Positions 23,452-31,398 of a DNA stretch of 33,842 nucleotides are shown piece by piece (position 1 is the stretch's first letter; each line of letters starts with the position of its first letter). The notes beneath the pieces were generated by a model that was not told where the DNA came from, ran no database searches, and saw nothing but the letters and a program-made list of their open reading frames with translations. Both the position numbers and the translations under genes were made by a program. This DNA is from Candidatus Woesearchaeota archaeon (GTDB lineage: Archaea; Nanobdellota; Nanobdellia; Woesearchaeales; J072). Location of the stretch: contig RFII01000050.1 in the NCBI GenBank assembly GCA_003695265.1, forward strand, positions 1 through 33,842, given 5' to 3'.

Positions 23452-23853
23452 TTACACTATTATTCCAGCAAGTTTTGCAATTCCAGGCCACCTTTCGCAG
23501 GCCTCTTTTGCTATAGGGCCTTTGAAAGCAGTCCCTTTTGGGTTGCCTTTGTCATCCTTTAGCACGACAGCAGCGTTGTCCTCGAACTTGACTCTTGTGC
23601 CATCACTTCTCCTGAACTCTTTTTTCTGCCTGACAATAACAGCATAAACTACCTGTTTTCTCATCTCGGGCTTTCCTTTCTTCACAGAAGCCATGCAAAG
23701 GTCGCCTATTCCAGCGCTAGGCTTCCTGCCTTTCACTGTTTTCTTGTTCAGCACCGCAAATATCTTAATCATTTTAGCTCCTGAATTATCACATGTCGGA
23801 ACTATGCTGCCTATTGGCAACGCATTAGTCATCTTTGATTGCAGCGCTTTCAT
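23452..23853 (-). CDS. rpl14: 50S ribosomal protein uL14
   Basis: 133 residues. IGSIVPTCDNSGAKMIKIFA, GIGDLCMASVKKGKPEMRKQ, RSDGTRVKFEDNAAVVL and the GPIAKEACERWPGIAKLA end are diagnostic. uL14 lies at the subunit interface. Its ATG shares one base with the uS17 stop (TAATG), and GGTGAG just upstream is the ribosome-binding site. Confidence 0.97.
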   Translation of the reverse strand: MKALQSKMTNALPIGSIVPTCDNSGAKMIKIFAVLNKKTVKGRKPSAGIGDLCMASVKKGKPEMRKQVVYAVIVRQKKEFRRSDGTRVKFEDNAAVVLKDDKGNPKGTAFKGPIAKEACERWPGIAKLAGIIV

Positions 23854-24344
23854 TAATTCTCACCTTTTAGCTTGGCTTTTTTGACGCTCTTTTTTTGGTT
23901 TCTTTGCTTTGTGGACTGGGTTTTTTCTCCTTTCTCTGCTTCTTTTTTAACCCCAGTGTTTTTTTCCAGCTGAGCATTCATCTTTTCCTTTTTGTCAGTT
24001 GTTTTTCCTTTCATTTTTTCTTGCTCTATCTCTTCCTCGGCTTTTTCAAGCAGGTAGTCACGGTCTGTGCCGAGCACTTTTACAACAATAAATTTTTTAG
24101 TCTTACTTAATGGCCTGCATTCCTTTATCATTACAACATCAGTTTCTTTTGCATTTATTTCAGGCGGATTATGAGCTTTCACTCTCGTCCTAGCCTTAGC
24201 AAGTCTTTCATACTTTGCTATTTTTTTGACACGACTCCATTCCACGGTAACTGTTTTTGCTGATTTTGCTGATATAACTGTGCCTACAAAAGTGCGGCCT
24301 CTCGTCTTTATTTTCCTTTCCTTAGCTTTGGTCTTTGATTTCAT
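23853..24344 (-). CDS. rps17: 30S ribosomal protein uS17 with charged tail
   Basis: 163 residues, against about 110 usually. The core (about 1-100) has the OB fold (GRTFVGTVISAKSAKTVTVE, RTRVKAHNPPEINAKETDVV, IKECRPLSKTKKFIVV). Residues 101-163 are a Lys/Glu/Gln-rich extension. It begins 10 bases after the Rpp29 gene. Confidence 0.95.
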   Translation of the reverse strand: MKSKTKAKERKIKTRGRTFVGTVISAKSAKTVTVEWSRVKKIAKYERLAKARTRVKAHNPPEINAKETDVVMIKECRPLSKTKKFIVVKVLGTDRDYLLEKAEEEIEQEKMKGKTTDKKEKMNAQLEKNTGVKKEAEKGEKTQSTKQRNQKKSVKKAKLKGEN

Positions 24345-24354
24345 TTTCAGCTAG

Positions 24355-24615
24355 TCACCTTTTCTTTATCCTGTCTTCCGGCCTGCCCACCAATGCTTTT
24401 CCTTTGACCACAATTTTTTTATCGTTCATTTTTATTCTTAGCGTAACGTTTTTTTTTATGATTGTTTTTTTTGCGTTGTCTTTTTTCACTATGATTGTGT
24501 GTTTTGTCTCATCAATTATTTTTCCTATTATCCCAACGTTGTCTTTATTTGTTGAGCATATGACTTCGATTTCTCTGCCTATCAATTCCTTCCTTTGCAC
24601 GTCTTTAAGATTCAT
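24355..24615 (-). CDS. rnp1: RNase P protein component 1 (Rpp29/Pop4)
   Basis: 86 residues, near the minimal length of archaeal Rpp29. It is part of the RNase P holoenzyme that trims tRNA 5' ends, pairing with Rpp21. ELIGREIEVICSTNKDNVG, GKIIDETKHTIIV and a closing LVGRPEDRIKKR form the Sm-like barrel typical of the family. Its place between aIF1 and uS17 is the conserved archaeal location and supports the call. It starts 2 bases after the aIF1 stop. Confidence 0.9.
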   Translation of the reverse strand: MNLKDVQRKELIGREIEVICSTNKDNVGIIGKIIDETKHTIIVKKDNAKKTIIKKNVTLRIKMNDKKIVVKGKALVGRPEDRIKKR

Positions 24616-24617
24616 CC

Positions 24618-24926
24618 TTACTTTATTTCAATTGTATCCTCGCTGAACCCCATTTGGATAAGCGCTTGCTTTATCTTTGTTTTGTGGTTTCCTTGAAGCT
24701 CGATTTGGCCGTCTTTTGCTGTTCCTCCGCAGGCAAACTGGGCCTTTAACTTTTTGACAAGCTCTTTGAGGTCAATGTCTTTCTCGTCAATCCCTTTTAT
24801 AATGGTGTATTGTTTTCCGAACTTTCTCTTTTCTACAACCGCAGTTATCTTTTGTCGTTCCTTTGCAATGTTTTCGCAAACGCATAGCTCCTTTGGGAGT
24901 CCGCATACGGTACATATCTCACTCAT
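24618..24926 (-). CDS. Translation initiation factor aIF1 (SUI1 family)
   Basis: 102 residues. The N-terminal Cys cluster (C5, C8, C15, C17; [13 protein letters not shown]) is the zinc knuckle of archaeal SUI1 proteins. The SUI1 fold follows ([39 protein letters not shown]). aIF1 monitors start-codon selection on the 30S subunit. It overlaps uL29 by four bases, so it is co-translated with ribosomal proteins. Confidence 0.95.
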   Translation of the reverse strand: MSEICTVCGLPKELCVCENIAKERQKITAVVEKRKFGKQYTIIKGIDEKDIDLKELVKKLKAQFACGGTAKDGQIELQGNHKTKIKQALIQMGFSEDTIEIK

Positions 24927-25129
24927 TGCTTTGATTTCTCCGTGTTTTTTTGTTGTTTTATTGTTTTTATTTTAGCTAAAGTTTTTTTTATTGTTTTAAC
25001 TTGGCCAGGGCTCTTTGGATTCGTGCCCGTGGCAATCTGAGCATTAATCTTAATGAGTTCTTTTTTTAACTCAACAAATTTTTCATCAAGTTCTTTCTCT
25101 GACATCATGCGCAATTCTTTTATTTTCAT
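24923..25129 (-). CDS. rpl29: 50S ribosomal protein uL29
   Basis: 68 residues. A two-helix protein near the peptide exit tunnel. [36 protein letters not shown] and [17 protein letters not shown] fit the family. ATGA overlaps link it to uS3 and aIF1. Confidence 0.94.
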   Translation of the reverse strand: MKIKELRMMSEKELDEKFVELKKELIKINAQIATGTNPKSPGQVKTIKKTLAKIKTIKQQKNTEKSKQ

Positions 25130-25905
25130 TTTTTATCTGCTTTTTTCTCGCTGCTTTTTTTTGTTGTTTTTTTTGCTGAGGATTTTTTTGTTTTCTTTTC
25201 TCTTTTCTTTTCAGCGGATTTTTCTTCTGTTTTCTTATCCTCAGCTTTCTTTTCTGTTCCTTCTTCCTTGTCTTCTTTTTCTTCTTTCTTTTCTGTTTCA
25301 ACTTCATCTTTTCCTTTGGTTTTTATCCTATCCGGAAGAGTTGTTTCCGGAGGCATAATCCTTACTTTTATGCCAACAACTCCTGTTTTTAGCTTTGCTA
25401 TGGCTTCTGCGCTTCTCACACCTGTTAGTGCTATGTCACCGCATTTTTTTAAGTATCCTGAGTAAAACCTCCAGCTTTTAGCGCGTGCGCTCGGAATCTT
25501 TCCGGATATTATTATTTCGACTCCTAATGCGCCGGCGTTCATAACATCAACCATTGTTTTGTGGCCTATCCCCTTAAAGCGCACAGCTCCAAACCTTTCC
25601 AACGTGTTTGCTATTCTTTCCGCAACAATTTGGGCGTCGAGGTTTATGTTTTCAACCTCGTTAATTTCTATTTGGGGGTTTTCAAGATTAAACCTGTTTT
25701 TGATTTCTTCAGTAAGGTTCTTTATGTTTTCCCCTCTTCTTCCGACAACAAGGCCTGGTCTAGAGGCATAAATTATTATTTTCTCACCTAATGGAGTTCT
25801 TTGCAGGCGCGTGTGGGAGTGGCCTGCGCCCTTAAGGTTTTTTCTAATAAACTCCTGTATCCTGAATTCCTTCAGCTTTTCTGCAACGAATTGTCTTTCT
25901 ATCAT
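25126..25905 (-). CDS. rps3: 30S ribosomal protein uS3 with Lys/Glu tail
   Basis: 259 residues. The KH domain with GRRG (55-58; GLVVGRRGENIKNL) and the C-terminal uS3 domain (GALGVEIIISGKIPSARAKS, GVVGIKVRIMPP) are complete by about residue 195. The remaining 64 residues are a Lys/Glu/Ser-rich low-complexity tail. uS3 lines the mRNA entry tunnel. It overlaps uL22 by four bases. Confidence 0.96.
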   Translation of the reverse strand: MIERQFVAEKLKEFRIQEFIRKNLKGAGHSHTRLQRTPLGEKIIIYASRPGLVVGRRGENIKNLTEEIKNRFNLENPQIEINEVENINLDAQIVAERIANTLERFGAVRFKGIGHKTMVDVMNAGALGVEIIISGKIPSARAKSWRFYSGYLKKCGDIALTGVRSAEAIAKLKTGVVGIKVRIMPPETTLPDRIKTKGKDEVETEKKEEKEDKEEGTEKKAEDKKTEEKSAEKKREKKTKKSSAKKTTKKSSEKKADKK

Positions 25906-26624
25906 TTCTTAGGATCCTCCTTTTCAGCCTCTTCTTTTTTTGGTTTCGGATCAGTTTTTTTCTCTTCATTTTTTGGCTCAGGCACTTTTTCTCTTTTAAC
26001 ATCTTTTGCTTCTTTTTTGCTTTTCGCATCTTTTTCATCAGCAATTGCTTCTTTTTCGGCTGCCCCTGCTTTTGACTCTTGTTTTTTTTCTTCTGCTTTT
26101 TCAGATTCCTTTTTGCCTTGCGTGGCTTCTTTCTTAATCTCCTTTTTTTGTTCTGCCTTTTCTTCCTTTTTTATGCTTGCCTTTGATTTTTTGTCAGCTT
26201 TTTCTTCAACAACAACCTCTATGTGTGTTCTCTTCATCTGCCTTCTTCTCAGCCTTCCATACCTCAACGGTGTCGAAGCCTTGTGCGCGCATATGTGTTT
26301 TATTATCAAGTTATTAACGTTTAGCCCCTTTGAAAGAGCATTCGCCTCAACAGACTCAAGCAATTTCAGTATTAAGCTTGATGCTTTTACATAGTATTTT
26401 CCCGAACCAATGCCTTTCTTATGGCCTGCCCCTTCTGTGAATCTTCTTACAGGGATAGGTTTCTTCAGTTCTTTTGCTAGTTTAAGCAACTCTTTTGCCT
26501 CCTGTAAATTTCTTTTTCTTATGTAATTGCATATTTCAACACTTGCCTTTGTGGAAATAGCTAATTCTCTGCCTATGGCCCTTGCCATGTTCTCATTATA
26601 TTCTTTATATGAATAATCAACCAT
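25902..26624 (-). CDS. rpl22: 50S ribosomal protein uL22 with long charged tail
   Basis: 240 residues, with the family core ending at about 140. The core (ARAIGRELAISTKASVEICN, RRFTEGAGHKKGIGSGKYYV, ICAHKASTPLRYGRLRRRQM, THIEVVV) is archaeal uL22, which reaches into the exit tunnel. Residues 140-240 are a 100-residue Lys/Glu/Ala tail, the longest extension in the operon. The C-terminus would lie near the subunit surface, so the tail is probably exposed. Confidence 0.95.
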   Translation of the reverse strand: MVDYSYKEYNENMARAIGRELAISTKASVEICNYIRKRNLQEAKELLKLAKELKKPIPVRRFTEGAGHKKGIGSGKYYVKASSLILKLLESVEANALSKGLNVNNLIIKHICAHKASTPLRYGRLRRRQMKRTHIEVVVEEKADKKSKASIKKEEKAEQKKEIKKEATQGKKESEKAEEKKQESKAGAAEKEAIADEKDAKSKKEAKDVKREKVPEPKNEEKKTDPKPKKEEAEKEDPKK

Positions 26625-26625
26625 T

Positions 26626-27006
26626 TTACCTCACTGATATTGCCGCGCTTGATCTTGTAGCTCCAACTCCAGGAGCGCTGTGCCCAACCTTCTTTCTTGT
26701 CATAGCAAATTCACCCAAGTAATGCCCCAACATTTCAGGCATTATCTGCACGGCAACAAACTCCTTCCCATTATGTATCCTTATTGTCTTGTTTAGCATC
26801 ATCGGAACTACTATCATATCCCTGCAATGTGTTTTCACATTATTCTTTTTCTCTATTTTCTTAAGCAATTTTTTATGCTCGTCAGGAAGCCCTCTTAAGA
26901 GGCTTCTTTTTTGTCTGGCAGGAAGTATTTGCGCAAATTCGGTTATACTCATCTTCTTCAATTCTTCTAGTGTTTTCCCATAAAACCTGAATTCTTTTTT
27001 TGCCAT
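26626..27006 (-). CDS. rps19: 30S ribosomal protein uS19
   Basis: 126 residues. MNLN-type core motifs [40 protein letters not shown] and the archaeal N-terminal part ([34 protein letters not shown]) identify it. It contacts the ribosomal A-site side of the 30S head. The start overlaps the uL2 stop by one base. Confidence 0.96.
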   Translation of the reverse strand: MAKKEFRFYGKTLEELKKMSITEFAQILPARQKRSLLRGLPDEHKKLLKKIEKKNNVKTHCRDMIVVPMMLNKTIRIHNGKEFVAVQIMPEMLGHYLGEFAMTRKKVGHSAPGVGATRSSAAISVR

Positions 27007-27725
27007 TATTTCTTCCTCCTACCAACCCTTTTAGGTCTCAGCATGCCGACCTTTCTTCCTGGCGGCGCGTTTTTCGGAGCAACAGTGGCCCTTCCTTTCC
27101 TAGACGACCTTGATCCTCCAAAAGGATGATCAACGGCGTTCATCGAAGCGCCACTCACTCTTGGATAAAGCTTGTTTTTTGCCTTCATTGCATGATACTT
27201 TTTGCCTGCTTTCAGCATTGGCTTTTCTTTTCTTCCGCCAGCTGCAATTATACCTATTGTCGCTTTGCAGTCTCCCTTAAACTTTTTCCTTTTCTTTGAT
27301 GGCAGCTGAACAAGTACTTCATTTTTCATCTTGCTAATAATCTTAGCAAAGCCCCCTGCGGAGCGAACAAATTTTCCGCCGTCTCCAGGAAGGTTTTCTA
27401 TGTTAAATATTGAAGTGCCCTCAGGTATGTCTTTTAAATACATAGTGTTTCCAGCACTTATCTTGTCTGTAGCTCCTATTTCTATAACATCTCCTGTTTT
27501 CACCCCTTCAGGGGCAATGTTCAAACCATAATCACCATTATCATATTTTAATACTAGTAAAGGACTTTCATGCCCTGGGCATTTTATTATATCTTTTATT
27601 TCTCCCTTTATTACCTTCTTATCTTTTAATAATGGGTATTTTACTTGGCCTACGTACCTGTGGCTTGGAGCCCTGTAAGTTGGGCTTCCTTTTCCTCTTG
27701 CTTGTTGTATTAATCTTTTGCCCAT
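27006..27725 (-). CDS. rpl2: 50S ribosomal protein uL2
   Basis: 239 residues. [20 protein letters not shown] start, [17 protein letters not shown], and the conserved peptidyl-transferase-proximal [18 protein letters not shown] with its invariant His. It lies 7 bases downstream of uL23. Confidence 0.97.
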   Translation of the reverse strand: MGKRLIQQARGKGSPTYRAPSHRYVGQVKYPLLKDKKVIKGEIKDIIKCPGHESPLLVLKYDNGDYGLNIAPEGVKTGDVIEIGATDKISAGNTMYLKDIPEGTSIFNIENLPGDGGKFVRSAGGFAKIISKMKNEVLVQLPSKKRKKFKGDCKATIGIIAAGGRKEKPMLKAGKKYHAMKAKNKLYPRVSGASMNAVDHPFGGSRSSRKGRATVAPKNAPPGRKVGMLRPKRVGRRKK

Positions 27726-27732
27726 TTTATCA

Positions 27733-27993
27733 TCACATCAACCCAAGTTGAGTTGCCAAGTCTATTGCTGGTGTTTCCTCACTTAATTTTACATAAGCCC
27801 TTTTTATCCCATGAGGGTCAACGTGCGTCGTCACCCTGACAATTTTTATCTTGTACATTTCTTCCAAAGCTTTTTTTATATCTTTTTTAGTTGCTTTCTT
27901 CTCTACTGCAAAAATTAGCTTGTTCTCTGACTCCATCAGCCTTAACGATTTTTCTGTTGACAATGGGTATTTTATCACGCTTTCCATTTTCAC
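27733..27993 (-). CDS. rpl23: 50S ribosomal protein uL23
   Basis: 86 residues. VIKYPLSTEKSLRLMESENK, KATKKDIKKALEEMYKIKIV, and PHGIKRAYVKLSEE fit the family that forms the exit-tunnel docking site for SRP and SecY. ATG at 27993 overlaps uL4 by four bases; ATG at 27987 is an alternative start. Confidence 0.95.
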   Translation of the reverse strand: MKMESVIKYPLSTEKSLRLMESENKLIFAVEKKATKKDIKKALEEMYKIKIVRVTTHVDPHGIKRAYVKLSEETPAIDLATQLGLM

Positions 27994-28796
27994 AAGTATA
28001 ATTTTTCCTTGCCCATTTTTTCAATAGCTGATTCGCTCCAAAGAGTGAGCCTTCCCATCACTGCGCCGGGAGCAAGCACTTCTGCATTTATTGCGTTAAC
28101 AGGCACCACATCAACGCCTTTCACGTTTTTCGCGGCTTTTGAAAGCTTACACTCTTTTGAAACCACTATTAAAGGTCCGATTTTTACTTTTGTCTTTCTC
28201 CCCCTAATCTTTGCTTTCCCTTCTTTTCTTACTGTTTTAGACACTCTCTCAAGCTCTTCTTTCAGTCCTAATTTTTCAAGGACTTTCTTAACCTCCTTTG
28301 TTTTTTCAGCGTCTTCAATTTTTGAGCTTATGACAAAAGGATAATCCTTTGGAACTTTGTGTCCTCTTTTTTCAACAATTTCGGTAATCACGCTTGCTGA
28401 GATTGCCGACCTTATGGCTTTCCTGTTTTCTTTCTTGTTTATTTTCTGTTCCCAGTTCTTCTCAGCTTTTGGCGGATGGGCTCTTCTTCCACCCCTTGTG
28501 CCGGGCGCAAAAGCACCTTCCCAATTCATTCTTGTTCCGCGCCTGCTCATAATTTTCCTAGGCACTCTTGAAATACCATAACCATATGATCCTCTATACT
28601 TCCTTCTCCTTCTTGAAAGCTCGGCTGAATGCCTTTTTCCTGCTTCAGGAGAAGCACCATATTTTTGTCTCTTGTTTGCTTGCAAAACCTGAACTGCCTT
28701 TTTTACAAGGTCTGGCCGGGGTTCTTCCTCAAACTGTTTTGGCAACTCAATCTCTTTTTCTGGTGCTCCTTCCAGTGTTTTGACTTTAATTCTCAT
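27990..28796 (-). CDS. rpl4: 50S ribosomal protein uL4
   Basis: 268 residues, archaeal length. The basic tunnel loop (KRHSAELSRRRRKYRGSYGY, PRKIMSRRGTRMNWEGAFAP, GTRGGRRAHPPKAEKNW) and the Rossmann-like domain (VVSKECKLSKAAKNVKGVDV) are clear. In bacteria uL4 represses its own operon by binding the leader; that is worth remembering given the structured leader here. It begins 4 bases after uL3. Confidence 0.96.
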   Translation of the reverse strand: MRIKVKTLEGAPEKEIELPKQFEEEPRPDLVKKAVQVLQANKRQKYGASPEAGKRHSAELSRRRRKYRGSYGYGISRVPRKIMSRRGTRMNWEGAFAPGTRGGRRAHPPKAEKNWEQKINKKENRKAIRSAISASVITEIVEKRGHKVPKDYPFVISSKIEDAEKTKEVKKVLEKLGLKEELERVSKTVRKEGKAKIRGRKTKVKIGPLIVVSKECKLSKAAKNVKGVDVVPVNAINAEVLAPGAVMGRLTLWSESAIEKMGKEKLYL

Positions 28797-28800
28797 TTTT

Positions 28801-29781
28801 TTAATTGCCTTGTTTTGATTCTAATGAAATATGCTGTATAGCTGGAGCCTCTTTTGGTATTTTCTTGCTAGGTCTTGATGATTTCGTGAGTATTATTAAT
28901 CTTTTTTTCGGCCCACTAACTGATCCTTTTAGTAAGACATAATTATTTTTTACAAGGCCATAATTAATGAATCCTCCCTTCGGGTTTATCTCTTCAGGAT
29001 TACTTCCTATTTTCAGTAGCCATTTATTATACTCTGTTCTTTGATGATAACCGTGCTGCCCCGCATGAGCAACCCTATATAATATGTGTCCTTGACCCCT
29101 CCAAGGACCTAAAGATCCGGGATTTCTAACACCTTTCTCAGACTTATGCTCTTTTAACCCAATTCCAAATCTTTCTACAGGCCCTTTAGTGCCTTTTCCT
29201 TTTGTAATACTATGAACGTCAACTTGCTCTCCTTCTTGAAACACTTTTTCTATAGGCACTTCCTTGTCAAAATACTCTTTTATAAACGCAAGCTGCTCCT
29301 CTTTTGTCCCTCCTATTCTTATCTCAAACAGTTCTGGCTTCTTCTTCCCAATTCCTGTGAGACTAGGCTGCGTGTAAACAACTGCTTTGATAAAATCATA
29401 CTCTTTAACATCATCTAACTTTTTTGTGCTTGCTTTCGGCAGTTTAACCTTTTTTGCAAGGTTTTTGTCAATGTTTTTCGAGAAGATCTCAGAAGAAAGA
29501 GCCGCGCCAGAAGGAGTGTTTTTGTAGAATCGGGCAGAAAAAATTTTGATCGGGGGGCACTCAATGACTGTAATAGGACATATAATGTCTGAACCCTTTG
29601 TTGTTGACGTTTTCCTGTTGTCAGTGATTATCACATGAGTCATTCCTGCTTTGTAGCCAGCAAAACCAACCAAGCCTGGATTAGAATTAGGATTATTCCT
29701 TAATCTAGGATAACTTCTCTTGGCCCTTTTCCGGGGCCAAAATTGCATGCTTCCACTTCTTGGTTTGTGTGCTTTTGGCAT
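28801..29781 (-). CDS. rpl3: 50S ribosomal protein uL3, first gene of the superoperon
   Basis: 326 residues. HKPRSGSMQFWPRKRAKRSY start, GFAGYKAGMTHVIITDN, GEQVDVHSITKGKGTKGPVE and GPWRGQGHILYRVAHAGQHG (the loop near the peptidyl-transferase centre) are archaeal uL3. The start ATG has no Shine-Dalgarno. Instead a small hairpin (29790-29809) and a larger set of alternative hairpins occupy the leader. Confidence 0.97.
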   Translation of the reverse strand: MPKAHKPRSGSMQFWPRKRAKRSYPRLRNNPNSNPGLVGFAGYKAGMTHVIITDNRKTSTTKGSDIICPITVIECPPIKIFSARFYKNTPSGAALSSEIFSKNIDKNLAKKVKLPKASTKKLDDVKEYDFIKAVVYTQPSLTGIGKKKPELFEIRIGGTKEEQLAFIKEYFDKEVPIEKVFQEGEQVDVHSITKGKGTKGPVERFGIGLKEHKSEKGVRNPGSLGPWRGQGHILYRVAHAGQHGYHQRTEYNKWLLKIGSNPEEINPKGGFINYGLVKNNYVLLKGSVSGPKKRLIILTKSSRPSKKIPKEAPAIQHISLESKQGN

Positions 29782-29789
29782 TTTGGCAG

Positions 29790-29809
29790 GGATGACTGAT
29801 TTTTCATCC
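29790..29809 (-). promoter_or_regulatory. Hairpin just before the uL3 start codon
   Basis: GGATGA (29809-29804 on the minus strand) pairs with TCATCC (29795-29790) around an 8-base loop. The stem ends 8 bases before the ATG, where a Shine-Dalgarno would lie, so folding could affect initiation. Confidence 0.4.
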
Positions 29810-29836
29810 TTTTTTTCTCTGTAACAGCCTTTTTGT

Positions 29837-29909
29837 GGAGCTTTTGCCTAGAACAAGTTTAATGGATAAACTTTGTACTGAAAAGCTCCTTTTCAGGCCT
29901 TGTTATCCA
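29837..29909 (-). promoter_or_regulatory. Leader of the ribosomal superoperon with alternative hairpins
   Basis: On the minus strand, fold A has two adjacent hairpins: CTGAAAAG/CTTTTCAG (29896-29889 with 29885-29878, 3-base loop) and ACAAAGTTTA/TAAACTTGT (29876-29853, one bulge). Fold B pairs GGAGCTTTT (29889-29881) with AAAAGCTCC (29845-29837), destroying the first hairpin and enclosing the second. A third option pairs TGGATAA (29909-29903) with TTATCCA (29869-29863), and AACAAG with CTTGTT. No U-tract follows, so this is not a bacterial-type terminator. Regulatory use is inferred. Confidence 0.5.
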
Positions 29910-29910
29910 A

Positions 29911-29937
29911 TATTTAAATTCTCACGATTTAAATAAT
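29911..29937 (-). promoter_or_regulatory. Candidate TATA elements of the ribosomal superoperon
   Basis: Two TTTAAA-containing elements lie on the minus strand, at 29926-29937 and 29911-29919, 130-156 bases before the uL3 ATG. They would place transcription starts near 29905 or 29888, giving a leader of 105-125 bases, long for an archaeon. Confidence 0.5.
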
Positions 29938-30014
29938 GGTTTTCTCTCAGGAATTTGAACTATTTTATAAAGCTTTCTGTTATCTCTCGTGTATTCCAGT
30001 CTCTTTTGAGTTTT

Positions 30015-31325
30015 TTAACTATTTTTACGTGTTTTTCTCCTGTTCAAATACTTCGTCTTTCTTATTGAGTAATTGACAGGGTTTTTGATTTTTGCGCAGG
30101 TGGGGTCTGGATTGCAGACCTGCAAGTCTTTCAAGAACATGTTGTGCGGCGGGCAGTTTGGAGGCAATGCTTTCTTTTTTTTAGTCATGTGGTACCTGAG
30201 GTGGCCTACAATGCGTGATTCGCGAAGCGGCTCCTGGTTTCTCTCATTCCACTCCCTTACAAGCTTTTCAATTTGGTCTTTGCTCCAGCCGACGTTGCTT
30301 AAGAAATTCACGAGCACAAACAATGACCTTTTCCTTCCGTCCTCCAAGCCTTCCAGTATTTTTTTTATGCATGGGGGAAAGAACTGTTCAGGAATTGCCT
30401 CTTCAACGACAGCGTATTCTTTTACTGGCTTTTCGATTTCTTCTTTCTCTTCGATGACAGCGCTGAAGTCAAACGCCTGCACTAAAAGCTGGTTTGCCTC
30501 ATTTTTTTCCGCGCTGGAACTGTCCAAAAAGCGAAGCTTGCCCACCTTGACTTTTTCTGGCATAGCGCTCTCACGTTTAAAGCCAAGCACTTCGTTCAGC
30601 CCTATCGGAATTGATGCCAGCCCTGACTTTTCGTTTAGGGAGTAAGGGCTCCTGTAAAGGTGCCTGCTGGAAATCAGTATTGTGTCAATGTCAACTATTT
30701 TGAAAGGGTCAAATTCATTGTCCTTTGCCAGTTCATCAACTGGAATTCCAAACCTCTGTGAGATTGATGAAACATCTTCCATTTCAAGAATCTTTTTAGC
30801 CAAATGCTTTCGTATCATCTCCCTCAAGTAAGCAGCAACTACTTTCGGCCCTTCCGGAAACAAGGTTTTTGTTGGCTTTCCGAGGACTTTTTCAGGGAAA
30901 GACTCGTAAGGCACTCCTATGTGAAACCCCTTGTTGCCGCTGAACTTGACGCTTATGCTCCTTATTCCATGGTGTTTTAATGCTTCTATCAGGTAATAAG
31001 CAGTGATTTTTGAGAATTGAATGTCCTTGCAGTCTATGTCAAGAACTAAGTCCCAGCCAGACCTCATCTCATCAAGCTCAGCCTTTTTCTTGTTAGGAGC
31101 CAGCATTAAAGGATTATTCCAGCGCTCTTCTGATATATGAAAAGAGGTTGCTCCTTGCTTTGCAAGCTCAAGAACATCCTGCGGGTATTGCAGGATGTCA
31201 GGCCTCTTGCCAAAGCCTTTATCACCAAATCTTATCGCGACTTCTTTGTTTTTCGCGCTATTAACAATCTCGTTGCGTATGTCTTCCCTTTTGTAATACT
31301 GCAATAAAGTGCTTAAGCTTATCAT
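30015..31325 (-). CDS. priS: DNA primase, PriS catalytic domain fused to PriL-like Fe-S domain
   Basis: 436 residues. Residues 1-290 are the archaeo-eukaryotic primase catalytic domain: LVLDIDCKD with the metal-binding Asp pair (96/98), SGNKGFHIGV (129-138) and the third acidic site in VDIDTIL (about 212-214), followed by SRHLYRSPYSLNEKSGL. After a Glu/Lys linker, residues about 310-425 resemble the C-terminal domain of the large subunit PriL, with four cysteines (about 319, 391, 404, 410; PPCIKKILEG, PPNCPPHNMF, VCNPDPTC) placed as for a 4Fe-4S cluster. One chain would thus make primers and hold the Fe-S module. Single-chain primases are known in Nanoarchaeum equitans. No separate priL is in the window. 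Confidence 0.88.
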   Translation of the reverse strand: MISLSTLLQYYKREDIRNEIVNSAKNKEVAIRFGDKGFGKRPDILQYPQDVLELAKQGATSFHISEERWNNPLMLAPNKKKAELDEMRSGWDLVLDIDCKDIQFSKITAYYLIEALKHHGIRSISVKFSGNKGFHIGVPYESFPEKVLGKPTKTLFPEGPKVVAAYLREMIRKHLAKKILEMEDVSSISQRFGIPVDELAKDNEFDPFKIVDIDTILISSRHLYRSPYSLNEKSGLASIPIGLNEVLGFKRESAMPEKVKVGKLRFLDSSSAEKNEANQLLVQAFDFSAVIEEKEEIEKPVKEYAVVEEAIPEQFFPPCIKKILEGLEDGRKRSLFVLVNFLSNVGWSKDQIEKLVREWNERNQEPLRESRIVGHLRYHMTKKKKALPPNCPPHNMFLKDLQVCNPDPTCAKIKNPVNYSIRKTKYLNRRKTRKNS

Positions 31326-31344
31326 GCTTTCTGGGATAATAACT

Positions 31345-31355
31345 GTTTATTTATT
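31345..31355 (-). promoter_or_regulatory. Candidate TATA box of the primase gene
   Basis: AATAAATAAAC on the minus strand, centred about 25 bases before the primase ATG and with no Shine-Dalgarno between, suggesting a leaderless message. Confidence 0.45.
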
Positions 31356-31370
31356 CTTTTTGGAAAATGA

Positions 31371-31378
31371 TTTAAATA
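31371..31378 (+). promoter_or_regulatory. Candidate TATA box of the TOPRIM gene
   Basis: TTTAAATA centred about 25 bases before the ATG at 31399, again suggesting a leaderless message. It shares a 73-base divergent region with the primase promoter. Confidence 0.5.
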
Positions 31379-31398
31379 AATTTAACATTAATCAAAGA

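Noticed and set aside
29837-29896. Bacterial-type rho-independent terminator for the primase gene
   Set aside because: On the transcribed strand no T-run follows the stems, and candidate superoperon TATA elements lie directly upstream; a leader structure fits better.
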